A stretch of DNA of 64,000 bases from the NCBI GenBank assembly GCA_018267955.1, contig JAFDXL010000005.1, positions 496,001 to 560,000 of the forward strand, given 5' to 3'. Below, in pieces: positions 8,013-15,763 of this stretch. The notes below the pieces were generated by a model. That model saw only the letters and a list, made by a program, of their open reading frames with translations. It searched no databases and was not told where the DNA came from. The position numbers and the translations under genes were made by a program. The first letter of the stretch is position 1, and each line of letters opens with the position of its first letter. This DNA comes from Bacteroidota bacterium (GTDB lineage Bacteria > Bacteroidota > Bacteroidia > Chitinophagales > Chitinophagaceae).

Positions 8013-9572
8013 TTATAATTTAATAAAATCTTCTGTTTTGGTATCGAAGAACTGGTATTGCGTTATCGGCGCATTGTTATCGATCACCAGCTTTAGCTTT
8101 ATGCCCATATCGGCAGCCCATTTTTTTGCAAGAGATTTCTTGAAGAAATTACCCTTAGTGAGGTATGCATTTAATATAGGATGCGTATGTATGGTCAGGT
8201 CTCTGTGTCCCTGGTTCACCAGGTATTTCAGGTCTTTTTCTATCTCGTCTGTTATCAATATAGAAGGACCAATTTTACCGGTACCCTTACAGGTAGGGCA
8301 AACTTCAGCAGTAGAGATATTTAGTTCAGGACGGAGCCGCTGACGGGTAATCTGCATCAGGCCGAATTTAGAGATCGGCAATATAGTATGCCTTGCCCTG
8401 TCGTTCGACATGAACTTTTCCATAGCATCCAGCACCTGTTTTTTATTATCAGGCAGCTTCATGTCTATGAAGTCTATGATGATGATACCACCCATATCCC
8501 TTAGCCTCATCTGGCGGGCTATTTCTTCGGCAGCCTCCAGGTTGGTAGCTACAGCATTCTGTTCCTGCCCAATATCGCCGCTGCGTGTACCACTGTTTAC
8601 ATCTATTACGTGCAGCGCTTCGGTATGCTCAATGATAAGATAGGAGCCGCTGGACATATTCACCGTTTTGCCGAAAGATGATTTTACCTGCTTTGTAATA
8701 CCATATTGGTCAAAAACCGATGTACCTGCATTATGATAGGTTACGATCTCTCCTTTTTCAGGAGCTATGCGTGCTATATAATCCTTGGTTTCGTTCAGCA
8801 GTTTTTTATCATTCACCACTATCTTCTGGAAGCTCTCATTTAAAAGATCGCGCAGTATAGAAGTGGTTTTGTCCTGTTCGCTTAATATCAGCTGAGGAGG
8901 TTTGGCGCCTTTCAGATTTTTCTGAATGTTCTTCCACATTTCCTCCAGCGACAGCAGGTCTGCGTGCAGCTCAGCTGTGTTCTTTCCTTCTGCAGCCGTA
9001 CGAACGATCACACCAAAATTTTTGGGTTTGATCGATTCCACTATTTTTTGCAATCTTTTGCGTTCGTCAGCAGAATGGATCTTGCGGGATATAGCTACTA
9101 CATCGTTGAAAGGAGTCATTACCACGAACCTGCCCGGCAGCGATATTTCGCAACTGAGGCGTGGCCCTTTTGCCGAAATGGGCTCTTTCAGTATCTGTAC
9201 AAGTATATCCGGTTTGGGATTGGCTACATCTGTGATCTTACCCGTTTTAACGATCTCGTTTTCGTTTTTGAACTTGCCAAAATCGTCACCCCAGGATGTG
9301 TTACCGTCTAAAGATTGTTTTGTAAACTTTATTAGAGAACGGAAATAGGGGCTAAGGTCGGTATAATGCAGGAAGGCGTCTTTTTCGTATCCTACATCCA
9401 CAAAAGCAGCATTAAGTCCGGGCATGAGCTTTTTTACCTTACCGAGGTACAAGTCGCCAACGGCGAAATTATCCTGCCCGTGCTGGTAATGGAGCTCTAC
9501 TAGTTTTTTGTCTTCGAGCAGGGCTATTTCAACCCCCTCCTCAGAAGCATTAATAATAAGTTCTTTGTTCAT
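8013..9572 (-). CDS. rng: Ribonuclease E/G family endoribonuclease
   Basis: 519 residues, the size of RNase G rather than full RNase E (no long disordered C-terminus). It shows an S1-like RNA-binding domain (about 35-125, with NAAFVDVGYEKDAFLHYTDL), the catalytic DNase I-like region with the Mg-binding aspartates in ALHVIDVNSGTRSG and IIIIDFIDMK, and the zinc-link CPTCKGTG near residue 425. It cleaves single-stranded A/U-rich RNA in rRNA processing and mRNA decay. It lies downstream of a 31-codon basic protein gene, separated by 179 bases that can fold into two hairpins. The 3' end faces the terminator at 7986-8008. Confidence 0.96.
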   Translation of the reverse strand: MNKELIINASEEGVEIALLEDKKLVELHYQHGQDNFAVGDLYLGKVKKLMPGLNAAFVDVGYEKDAFLHYTDLSPYFRSLIKFTKQSLDGNTSWGDDFGKFKNENEIVKTGKITDVANPKPDILVQILKEPISAKGPRLSCEISLPGRFVVMTPFNDVVAISRKIHSADERKRLQKIVESIKPKNFGVIVRTAAEGKNTAELHADLLSLEEMWKNIQKNLKGAKPPQLILSEQDKTTSILRDLLNESFQKIVVNDKKLLNETKDYIARIAPEKGEIVTYHNAGTSVFDQYGITKQVKSSFGKTVNMSSGSYLIIEHTEALHVIDVNSGTRSGDIGQEQNAVATNLEAAEEIARQMRLRDMGGIIIIDFIDMKLPDNKKQVLDAMEKFMSNDRARHTILPISKFGLMQITRQRLRPELNISTAEVCPTCKGTGKIGPSILITDEIEKDLKYLVNQGHRDLTIHTHPILNAYLTKGNFFKKSLAKKWAADMGIKLKLVIDNNAPITQYQFFDTKTEDFIKL

Positions 9573-9609
9573 TCACCGTCTGTTTTCAGATTACACTTTC
9601 CGGTGGATG

Positions 9610-9694
9610 CTTTCAGTTACTGAAAGTATATCATGCACAAAATCCTTACATCTGCCGCACTACTGCAGATTACAGCTATGCAACAGATGTAAGG
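9610..9694 (-). promoter_or_regulatory. Two predicted RNA hairpins upstream of rng
   Basis: Between the mini-protein stop and the rng start there are two perfect inverted repeats: an 11-bp stem CCTTACATCTG (9644-9654) / CAGATGTAAGG (9684-9694) enclosing 29 bases, and a 7-bp stem CTTTCAG (9610-9616) / CTGAAAG (9620-9626) with a 3-base loop. Neither is followed by a T run on the minus strand, so they are poor terminators. A structured 5' leader of rng (RNase E leaders are known to mediate autoregulation in enterobacteria) is an inference. Confidence 0.5.
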
Positions 9695-9751
9695 GGCATA
9701 TTTGTCTTGAAGTACGATGGAAAAAGGAAAGCACCGAACCGGCGTACCTTA

Positions 9752-9847
9752 TTATTTGTTCTTCTTCTTATGACGGTTCTTTCTCAAACGTTTTTTACGT
9801 TTGTGAGTAGCTATTTTATGTCTTTTCCTTTTCTTACCACACGGCAT
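9752..9847 (-). CDS. 31-residue highly basic protein, possible ribosomal protein (mS38/COX24-like)
   Basis: A short open frame of 31 codons, ATG at 9847 and TAA (doubled in frame) at 9752. It begins MPCGKKRKRHK and continues with ATHKRKKRLRKNRHKKK. More than half of the residues are Lys or Arg, with three His and no acidic residue. From memory, such MxxGKKRKRHK-type mini-proteins occur widely in Bacteroidota and resemble the basic C-terminal domain of mitochondrial mS38/AURKAIP1 (COX24_C, formerly DUF1713), which contacts rRNA. That assignment is unchecked. It lies 18 bases downstream of the TPR gene start region on the other side and upstream of rng, so an RNA-related role fits its surroundings. 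Confidence 0.8.
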   Translation of the reverse strand: MPCGKKRKRHKIATHKRKKRLRKNRHKKKNK

Positions 9848-9865
9848 AAAAAATAATTTTATAAG

Positions 9866-10735
9866 TTATTTAAAAGAATTTATGTACTGATCAATCTCTT
9901 TGGTGAAGTCGGGCTTATTGACCAGCTGTTTACATTTTTCAAACAGCTCGATGGCTTTAGCCTTATCTCCTTTTCCTTTGTACGCCTCTGCCAAAAAGTA
10001 CATAGCTTCTGTATTTTCAGGCTCCTGTTTCAACACCGTTTCGAATCGCTGCACCGCTTTATCAAACTGTCCTGATTGTATTGCCAGTCGTCCCAGCATC
10101 AGGTTAGCAGGTATGTTATCGGGTTTTTCACGGATAATACCCAATAACAATTGCACCCCTTGCATTGTTTCTCCTGCACCTTCGATATAAGCGGCCGCAA
10201 GTGCCATCTTCACAGTATCATTCCCCGGGTTTAGCTCTTGCGAGCGTTTGAGGCAGGCTATGGATTGTTGCGCTTCCCAAAGCTGTACCCCCGGCGAACC
10301 AGCGTCATGAATAAGGTCCAAAAATAATTGGCCTGCAAAGTTGAGGTTTTTTTCTGAATTCTCCAACTTGGCCGAAGTTGCATAATAATAGGCTGCTACC
10401 GGCAACTGCTTGCCATCGCGCCATTTTAGAGCAAGTGCCTGCATAACAGGTATCATTGCAACTGAGTCTTTTGCTGCTGCAAGTTTCTTTTCGAGGCCCT
10501 CTACATCTGCCTGTAATGCAGGAGAGAGTTGTTTTCTGGAAGCATTAAGAATAGAATCGAAAGAGGCAGGCTGCACTGCGGATTGAGCCGAAGCCATGCC
10601 CGCCGGGCCTGCTCCTGAAGCCATATTACCGGATGCAGGTTTTTTAGGGGGTATGTTATTACCCCCAAAATAAATGAGTGCTGTAAGGCCCAGGGCCGCC
10701 GCTATTACTATATAATGAACTGGTCGCAAAAACAA
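9866..10735 (-). CDS. Membrane-anchored tetratricopeptide repeat protein
   Basis: 289 residues. A short N-terminus is followed by one hydrophobic segment (about residues 8-24, HYIVIAAALGLTALIYF) that acts as an anchor, then a Pro/Gly/Ala/Ser linker, and a helical region with TPR units at about 150-285 (for example ANLMLGRLAIQSGQFDKAVQRFETVL and EAMYFLAEAYKGKGDKAKAIELFEKC). It probably works as a periplasmic scaffold; the partner is unknown. The start is TTG at 10735: no ATG exists upstream in the open frame and the anchor needs this position. A TAnnTTTG box on the minus strand at 10749-10756 supports a start here. Confidence 0.8.
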   Translation of the reverse strand: MFLRPVHYIVIAAALGLTALIYFGGNNIPPKKPASGNMASGAGPAGMASAQSAVQPASFDSILNASRKQLSPALQADVEGLEKKLAAAKDSVAMIPVMQALALKWRDGKQLPVAAYYYATSAKLENSEKNLNFAGQLFLDLIHDAGSPGVQLWEAQQSIACLKRSQELNPGNDTVKMALAAAYIEGAGETMQGVQLLLGIIREKPDNIPANLMLGRLAIQSGQFDKAVQRFETVLKQEPENTEAMYFLAEAYKGKGDKAKAIELFEKCKQLVNKPDFTKEIDQYINSFK

Positions 10736-10748
10736 GAAAATTTCTGCG

Positions 10749-10756
10749 CAAAGGTA
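10749..10756 (-). promoter_or_regulatory. -7 promoter box for TPR gene, overlapping a hairpin
   Basis: On the minus strand the box reads TACCTTTG, an exact TAnnTTTG, ending 13 bases before the TTG start. It overlaps one arm of an 8-bp inverted repeat GGTAGCAA (10753-10760) / TTGCTACC (10769-10776) that also lies just past the HU gene and could be its weak terminator or an operator. Confidence 0.5.
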
Positions 10757-10783
10757 GCAAAATCAATATTGCTACCGTTATTT

Positions 10784-11110
10784 CTATTCATGGTCATGCA
10801 GATCTGTTTCTGCATGTTCTTTCAGATCATGCTTAGATTCCTTTACTGCCTGTACAAACTCTTTGGCAGGTTTGAACGCAGGAATAAAATGTTCAGGGAT
10901 CTCAACAGCTACATTTTTCTTAATGTTACGGCCAATTTTAGCAGCACGTTTTTTAAGGATGAAGCTTCCGAAACCTCTTACGTAAACGGGTTCGCCTTCT
11001 ACTAAAGAAACTTTTACTTCTTTGAAAAAGGCTTCTAGGGCTACCAGGATGTCCACTTTAGGAATACCTGTTTTTTCAGCAATGCTGGTGACAACATCTG
11101 CTTTGCGCAT
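10784..11110 (-). CDS. HU/IHF-family DNA-binding protein
   Basis: 108 residues with the standard HU fold: N-terminal helices (MRKADVVTSIAEKTGIPKVDILVALEAF), the GFGSF turn, the beta-arm region around KKRAAKIGRNIKKNVAVEIPEHFIPAF, and KPAKEFVQAVK. It bends and compacts DNA in the nucleoid. Relative to the usual ~90 residues it has a short C-terminal tail rich in His, Glu and Asp (about 92-108). The gene precedes the TPR gene on the minus strand. The 397-base region upstream is non-coding. Confidence 0.95.
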   Translation of the reverse strand: MRKADVVTSIAEKTGIPKVDILVALEAFFKEVKVSLVEGEPVYVRGFGSFILKKRAAKIGRNIKKNVAVEIPEHFIPAFKPAKEFVQAVKESKHDLKEHAETDLHDHE

Positions 11111-11507
11111 AATGGATTGATTTTGAAATAAATAAAAAATAATATATCCTCTCTATGTAAAATTACTTCAAATCAGGTATTTATATTGTATTGTAAATAT
11201 AAAAACTTTCAAGCCATTTGCAGCCTGGAAAGCAAAAAAACATTGCCATATATAAGATAATTCAAATCAGATAATTGTGCAATATTCGCTAATTCCGCAT
11301 GTATAAAGGCTTACAGGCAAATGCATCAATTTGTTAAAACATTTTAGCACTAAAAGGCTGAGTATCTTACACTTAACTACAAAATTTCATTTGTGGAAAT
11401 AATGCCACGCCTTCTACAATAGCATAAAGATGTTCTACATAATTCTACACTAAAAAATCAATGGATTGTAGGCGTACAAGGCTAATTTTGCCAAAAATTA
11501 ATTTGTT
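11111..11507. other. Non-coding A+T-rich intergenic region between divergent HU and heme A synthase genes
   Basis: No supportable open frame or RNA gene is seen in these 397 bases. It contains a 10-base direct repeat TTCAAATCAG at 11167-11176 and 11261-11270, an A+T-only inverted repeat near 11180-11205, and the plus-strand promoter box at 11483-11490. No exact TAnnTTTG match for the HU gene was found on the minus strand. Confidence 0.6.
11483..11490 (+). promoter_or_regulatory. -7 promoter box for heme A synthase gene
   Basis: TAATTTTG is an exact TAnnTTTG match, 17 bases before the GTG start at 11508. Confidence 0.55.
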
Positions 11508-12566
11508 GTGGAGGATAACCGTAAGAAAAAAGCCGTAGCGTACTGGTTGCTTGCCGGTGTATTTATGATAATGGTGCAGGTATTACTGGGGGGTGTTACC
11601 AGGCTTACGGGTTCAGGATTATCTATAACAGAATGGAAGCCCATCATGGGGGCATTACCCCCTATGAGTGAAGCAGAATGGAATACTGCATTTGAAAAAT
11701 ACAAGCAGATAGCACAGTATAAAATACTCAACAACCAATTTGGGCTGGCGGATTTCAAAGCGATATTTTTCTGGGAATGGTTCCACAGGTTGTGGGCAAG
11801 ATCGCTGGGTGTTGTATTTGCCATTGGTTTCATCTACTTCCTGGTAAAAAAATATTTCGACAAGCAAATGATCCTGCCGTTTGTTATTCTGTTTATACTT
11901 GGTGGCGTGCAGGGACTGATAGGATGGGTCATGGTGGCGAGCGGGCTGAACGACACCAGCCTTTATGTAAATCATATAAAGCTGGCCATACACTTTATAT
12001 CCGCACTGGGATTACTTTGCTACACGCTGTGGTTTGCATTGCAGCTGCTGGTGCCAAAAGAAAAGCTGGCTTACAATAAACGGCTTCACAATTTTACACT
12101 GATCACTATTGCTGTATTAGTGTTGCAGCTTATATATGGCGCGTTTATGGCGGGCCTCAAAGCTGCTATTGCCGCGCCTACATGGCCAAGCATTAATGGA
12201 GCCTATATACCAGATGGCATCATGCAGCAAAGTTTTATTGATCATCCTATCAATGTACACCTGGTGCACCGCACACTGGCATACCTGTTGTTTACACTCA
12301 TCATGTTCTGGTTTGGGGCAGCTACTAAATTTGCCAAAGAACGCAGTACCAGTTTGCTGTTTAAAGCAAGATGGTGGCCATTTATATTGGTTATCATGCA
12401 GGTTTTTTTAGGCATTGTGACCGTATTGAGCGCTCCTAAAATTGTATTTGGGAAAGTAGGCACCTTTGAAATACTGGCAGAGCTGCATCAACTGGTAGCT
12501 ATGTTCCTGCTGATAGCATTGGTGATTAATATATATGCGGTACGCAAACGGGTACCAACAACATAA
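11508..12566 (+). CDS. ctaA: Heme A synthase (COX15/CtaA family)
   Basis: 352 residues with eight predicted membrane helices in two similar halves. Diagnostic segments are LGGVTRLTGSGLSITEWKP after helix 1, the first heme-ligand His region FFWEWFHRLWARSLG, AIHFISALGLLCY, the second-half HLVHRTLAYLLF and LHQLVAMFLLIAL. It oxidises the C8 methyl of heme O to make heme A for aa3-type cytochrome oxidase. It begins with GTG (MEDNRKKK), placed by the promoter box 17 bases upstream. No ctaB or oxidase subunit gene lies nearby, so it is uncoupled from the rest of the pathway here. Confidence 0.95.
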   Translation: MEDNRKKKAVAYWLLAGVFMIMVQVLLGGVTRLTGSGLSITEWKPIMGALPPMSEAEWNTAFEKYKQIAQYKILNNQFGLADFKAIFFWEWFHRLWARSLGVVFAIGFIYFLVKKYFDKQMILPFVILFILGGVQGLIGWVMVASGLNDTSLYVNHIKLAIHFISALGLLCYTLWFALQLLVPKEKLAYNKRLHNFTLITIAVLVLQLIYGAFMAGLKAAIAAPTWPSINGAYIPDGIMQQSFIDHPINVHLVHRTLAYLLFTLIMFWFGAATKFAKERSTSLLFKARWWPFILVIMQVFLGIVTVLSAPKIVFGKVGTFEILAELHQLVAMFLLIALVINIYAVRKRVPTT

Positions 12567-12633
12567 ATAACAAAACGATTACTTAAGAGCTGCGACAATT
12601 TTTGTAACTTGAAGATAGAAATTGTCACAGCCA

Positions 12634-14874
12634 ATGCGGAGTATTGCTCATAAAGTTTTTCGTTTTTTACCCGTACAGCTGTTTATACTCCATTTTCGTA
12701 AGTACCAGATGATCCTACTTTTCTGGTACATCTTATTTGCTACTATAACAGGGCATTTTGCATCTGTATTCGGAGCATCATCCCTTTTTCTTGCGCCGGA
12801 ATATGCCGGGCAGATCAATTTCTTTAGCATGTTGCTATTAGGTGGTGCTACTGCTGTTTTTATCATGGCATGGCATATTACCACCTTCATCATTCATAGT
12901 ACACGGCTCCCTTTTCTTGGCGCTACAAGGCATGCATTTCTTAAATACTGTATCAATAATTCCTTACTGCCGCTTATTTACATTATTATCTATTCTATCA
13001 TCGCCATCAGGTACCAGATAGAAAATGAGCATGCGGGATTTTCACAGATCATTAAATTTCAATTAGGCTTTTATCTCGGCTTTTTACTGGTACTGCTGTT
13101 ATCATTTGCCTATTTTTTCCGTGTGGACAGGGATCTGCTGAAAGTGGTGCTTTCGCGTATTGCCAACCCGGCGCTTATTAAAAACCTGATACCTTATGAT
13201 ACGCTGGATTATGAAATAGATATTGTTCGCGCAGATACTTACCTGACCGGGAAATTTCAAATTCATAAATTTTCAGAGTTACAGCCATACTCTCCACGCC
13301 TGCTGGCAACCGTATTACGTAAGCATCACCGTAATGCTATTACAGCAACCTTATTTGCGCTGGCCGTATTGCTGCTATCAGGCATATTTATGGACGATCC
13401 GCGCCTGAGGATACCGGCGGGTGCGGGGTTCCTGTTACTGTTCTCGGTAGTAATGGGGGTAGTAGGCGCCATGAAGTACTTCCTGCGCAGCTGGGAAACC
13501 ATCGGCTGGCTGGTGATCATATTCCTGGTATCTTTTCTTGTAAGCAAAAAGATATTTGATTTCAGGAGCATTGCCTACGGTGTAGATTATCACAATAAAA
13601 ACGTAGTGCATCCGGACTATGACCAGGATCACCTGAACAAGGTTTTCTCCGCCGAGAAATACCAACAAGACAAAGCGGCCGAAGAACACAGGCTGGCTAT
13701 ATGGAAACGCAGACAAATTATACAAGGCAACGACTCGTTGCCACCCCTCATACTGATAAGCGTGAGCGGTGGTGGATCAAGAGCTGCATACTGGACATTC
13801 AGGACGCTGCAATATCTCGACAGCATCAGTAATGGCAAGCTTTATTGCAACACGGTATTGATGACCGGCGCATCAGGCGGTATGATCGGCGCGGCATACT
13901 GGCGAGAACTACACAATGCCTATACCGAGCGAAAGATCAATGACCCCTACCTGGCCAGGTACCAGGATAATGTGGGCAAAGACCTGCTGAATGCTATTAT
14001 ATTTTCTTTTGTTAGCGTAGATCTAATCTCGCCGTTTAATAAAATATCGGTGGCAGGCTATGCCTCAACGAAAGACCGTGGCTATGCTATGGAACAGGAA
14101 CTCATTACCAATACAGAAGGAATGCTGGATAAGAAACTTGGAGATTACCGGGTGAAGGAAGCCAGCGGCATTATGCCTGCCATGATATACGGAGCTACTA
14201 TTATAAACGATGGCAGGAAACTGCTGATGTCTGCCCTGCCCATTACCTATCTAACGCAACCGGAATACACGGTGAACGATAGCGTGAACAAATGTGTGGA
14301 TGCTATAGACTTCGCCACCTTCTTCAAAGATCAGAATCCATATAACCTTCGTGTAACCAGCGCATTGAGAATGAATGCCACATTTCCGTTCATACTACCA
14401 GTTGTAAAATTGCCTTCTGTACCGGAAATGAACCTAATGGATGCCGGCCTTCGTGATAATTTCGGGATCGAAACTTCTATGCGCTACCTTTCTGTATTAC
14501 ACAACTGGATAGCCGATAACACCCGTGATGTGATATTACTGCAGATAAGGGATACAAGGGAAGCCGAATTATTTCCACCATCAGATATGAACTCAATGAT
14601 GAAGATGACCTTTGAACCGTTATTCGCTATACAGAACAAATGGGAATCTTTCCAATCATACAACCACAGCTACATGAAAGACTTTGCGGATAAGTATTAT
14701 CATGGCAAGCTGCATATCATCAATATGGAGTATATACCTGAGAAACACGACCGGAGCGCGGCGTTGAACTTCCACATTACACAGCGTGAGAAAAAAGACC
14801 TTGCGGCATCTATATTTAATGTGCAAAATATGGCTGCTGCAGATTCTATCATGAGGCTGCTGCAAGGCAAGTAA
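12634..14874 (+). CDS. Membrane-anchored patatin-like phospholipase
   Basis: 746 residues from the ATG at 12634 (a TTG 12 bases earlier is in frame but less likely). The N-terminal 320 residues hold about seven or eight hydrophobic helices. The C-terminal half is a patatin domain: glycine-rich oxyanion motif SGGGSR (about 378-383), nucleophile elbow GASGG with Ser414, and the catalytic Asp603 in MDAGLRDN (patatins usually have DGG/DGA; here DAG). It should hydrolyse acyl esters of membrane lipids at the inner membrane. Bacteroidota patatins more often carry a beta-barrel (PlpD type) or are soluble, so the polytopic N-terminus is notable. The glycosyltransferase gene follows 19 bases later. 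Confidence 0.85.
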   Translation: MRSIAHKVFRFLPVQLFILHFRKYQMILLFWYILFATITGHFASVFGASSLFLAPEYAGQINFFSMLLLGGATAVFIMAWHITTFIIHSTRLPFLGATRHAFLKYCINNSLLPLIYIIIYSIIAIRYQIENEHAGFSQIIKFQLGFYLGFLLVLLLSFAYFFRVDRDLLKVVLSRIANPALIKNLIPYDTLDYEIDIVRADTYLTGKFQIHKFSELQPYSPRLLATVLRKHHRNAITATLFALAVLLLSGIFMDDPRLRIPAGAGFLLLFSVVMGVVGAMKYFLRSWETIGWLVIIFLVSFLVSKKIFDFRSIAYGVDYHNKNVVHPDYDQDHLNKVFSAEKYQQDKAAEEHRLAIWKRRQIIQGNDSLPPLILISVSGGGSRAAYWTFRTLQYLDSISNGKLYCNTVLMTGASGGMIGAAYWRELHNAYTERKINDPYLARYQDNVGKDLLNAIIFSFVSVDLISPFNKISVAGYASTKDRGYAMEQELITNTEGMLDKKLGDYRVKEASGIMPAMIYGATIINDGRKLLMSALPITYLTQPEYTVNDSVNKCVDAIDFATFFKDQNPYNLRVTSALRMNATFPFILPVVKLPSVPEMNLMDAGLRDNFGIETSMRYLSVLHNWIADNTRDVILLQIRDTREAELFPPSDMNSMMKMTFEPLFAIQNKWESFQSYNHSYMKDFADKYYHGKLHIINMEYIPEKHDRSAALNFHITQREKKDLAASIFNVQNMAAADSIMRLLQGK

Positions 14875-14893
14875 TATGTTATCTTCGCACGCG

Positions 14894-15763
14894 ATGAAGG
14901 TTACTGGTTTTACGTTTATACGCAATGCTATCAAATACGGTTATCCTATAGAGCAGGCAATACACTCTATATTGCCGTTATGTGATGATTTCGTAGTGGC
15001 AGTAGGTAATTCAGAAGACGGAACCCGAGAGCTTATCAACAGCATCAGTGACAAGATCAGGATCATTGATACGGTATGGGACGATTCGCTACGCACAGGC
15101 GGCCAGGTACTTGCAGAAGAAACCAATAAAGCTTTTAGAGTTATTGACGCAGATACCGACTGGTGCTTTTATATACAGGGCGATGAAGTGGTACACGAAA
15201 AGTATCATGATGCGATATACAAAGGTATGCTAAAATGGAAGGATGATAAACGTGTGGACGGGCTTTTGTTTAAATATCTGCATTTCTACGGATCGTACGA
15301 TTATGTAGGCACTTCCAGCAGGTGGTACCCAAATGAAATACGCATTATCCGCAACGATCAAAACATTTATTCTTATCGCGATGCGCAAGGCTTCAGGAAA
15401 GGTGATAATGAAAAACTGCGTGTAAAACCTTTGGATGCCTACGTGTATCACTACGGTTGGGTAAAAGAACCTGCTGCCATGCAGCGCAAGCAGGAAGTCT
15501 TTCATAAACTATGGCACGATGATGCATGGGTAGATAAACATGTGGGCAAAGGCGACGCTTATGACTACCTGAAAGACATTGATGCGCTGGAATTATTTAA
15601 AGGCACGCATCCCGGCGTGATGAAGGAACTGATCGAAAACAAGAATTGGGCCTTTGATTACGATGTTTCCTTTAATCAAACACCCACAAAAGAACGGCTC
15701 AAAAAAATAGCTAAAGACTTGCTGGGGCTCGACTTTAGCTATAAGAATTATAAACTGATCTGA
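14894..15763 (+). CDS. Family 2-like glycosyltransferase
   Basis: 289 residues from the ATG at 14894, which gives the N-terminus MKVTGFTFIRNAIKYGYPI typical of a Bacteroidota glycosyltransferase group. An in-frame ATG at 14876 would add six residues but lies on the -7-like box TATCTTCG (14880-14887). A GT-A-like core follows: nucleotide-sugar region DDFVVAVGNSEDGT and a metal-binding-type acidic segment near DADTDWCFYIQGDEVVHE. No membrane helix is visible, so it is probably cytoplasmic and acts on a lipid- or polysaccharide-linked sugar. It ends one base before the convergent hutH stop. Confidence 0.8.
   Translation: MKVTGFTFIRNAIKYGYPIEQAIHSILPLCDDFVVAVGNSEDGTRELINSISDKIRIIDTVWDDSLRTGGQVLAEETNKAFRVIDADTDWCFYIQGDEVVHEKYHDAIYKGMLKWKDDKRVDGLLFKYLHFYGSYDYVGTSSRWYPNEIRIIRNDQNIYSYRDAQGFRKGDNEKLRVKPLDAYVYHYGWVKEPAAMQRKQEVFHKLWHDDAWVDKHVGKGDAYDYLKDIDALELFKGTHPGVMKELIENKNWAFDYDVSFNQTPTKERLKKIAKDLLGLDFSYKNYKLI

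Noticed and set aside
9508-9810. 100-codon plus-strand frame crossing the start of rng and the mini-protein gene
   Set aside because: It is antisense to rng and the basic mini-protein and has no promoter or family match.
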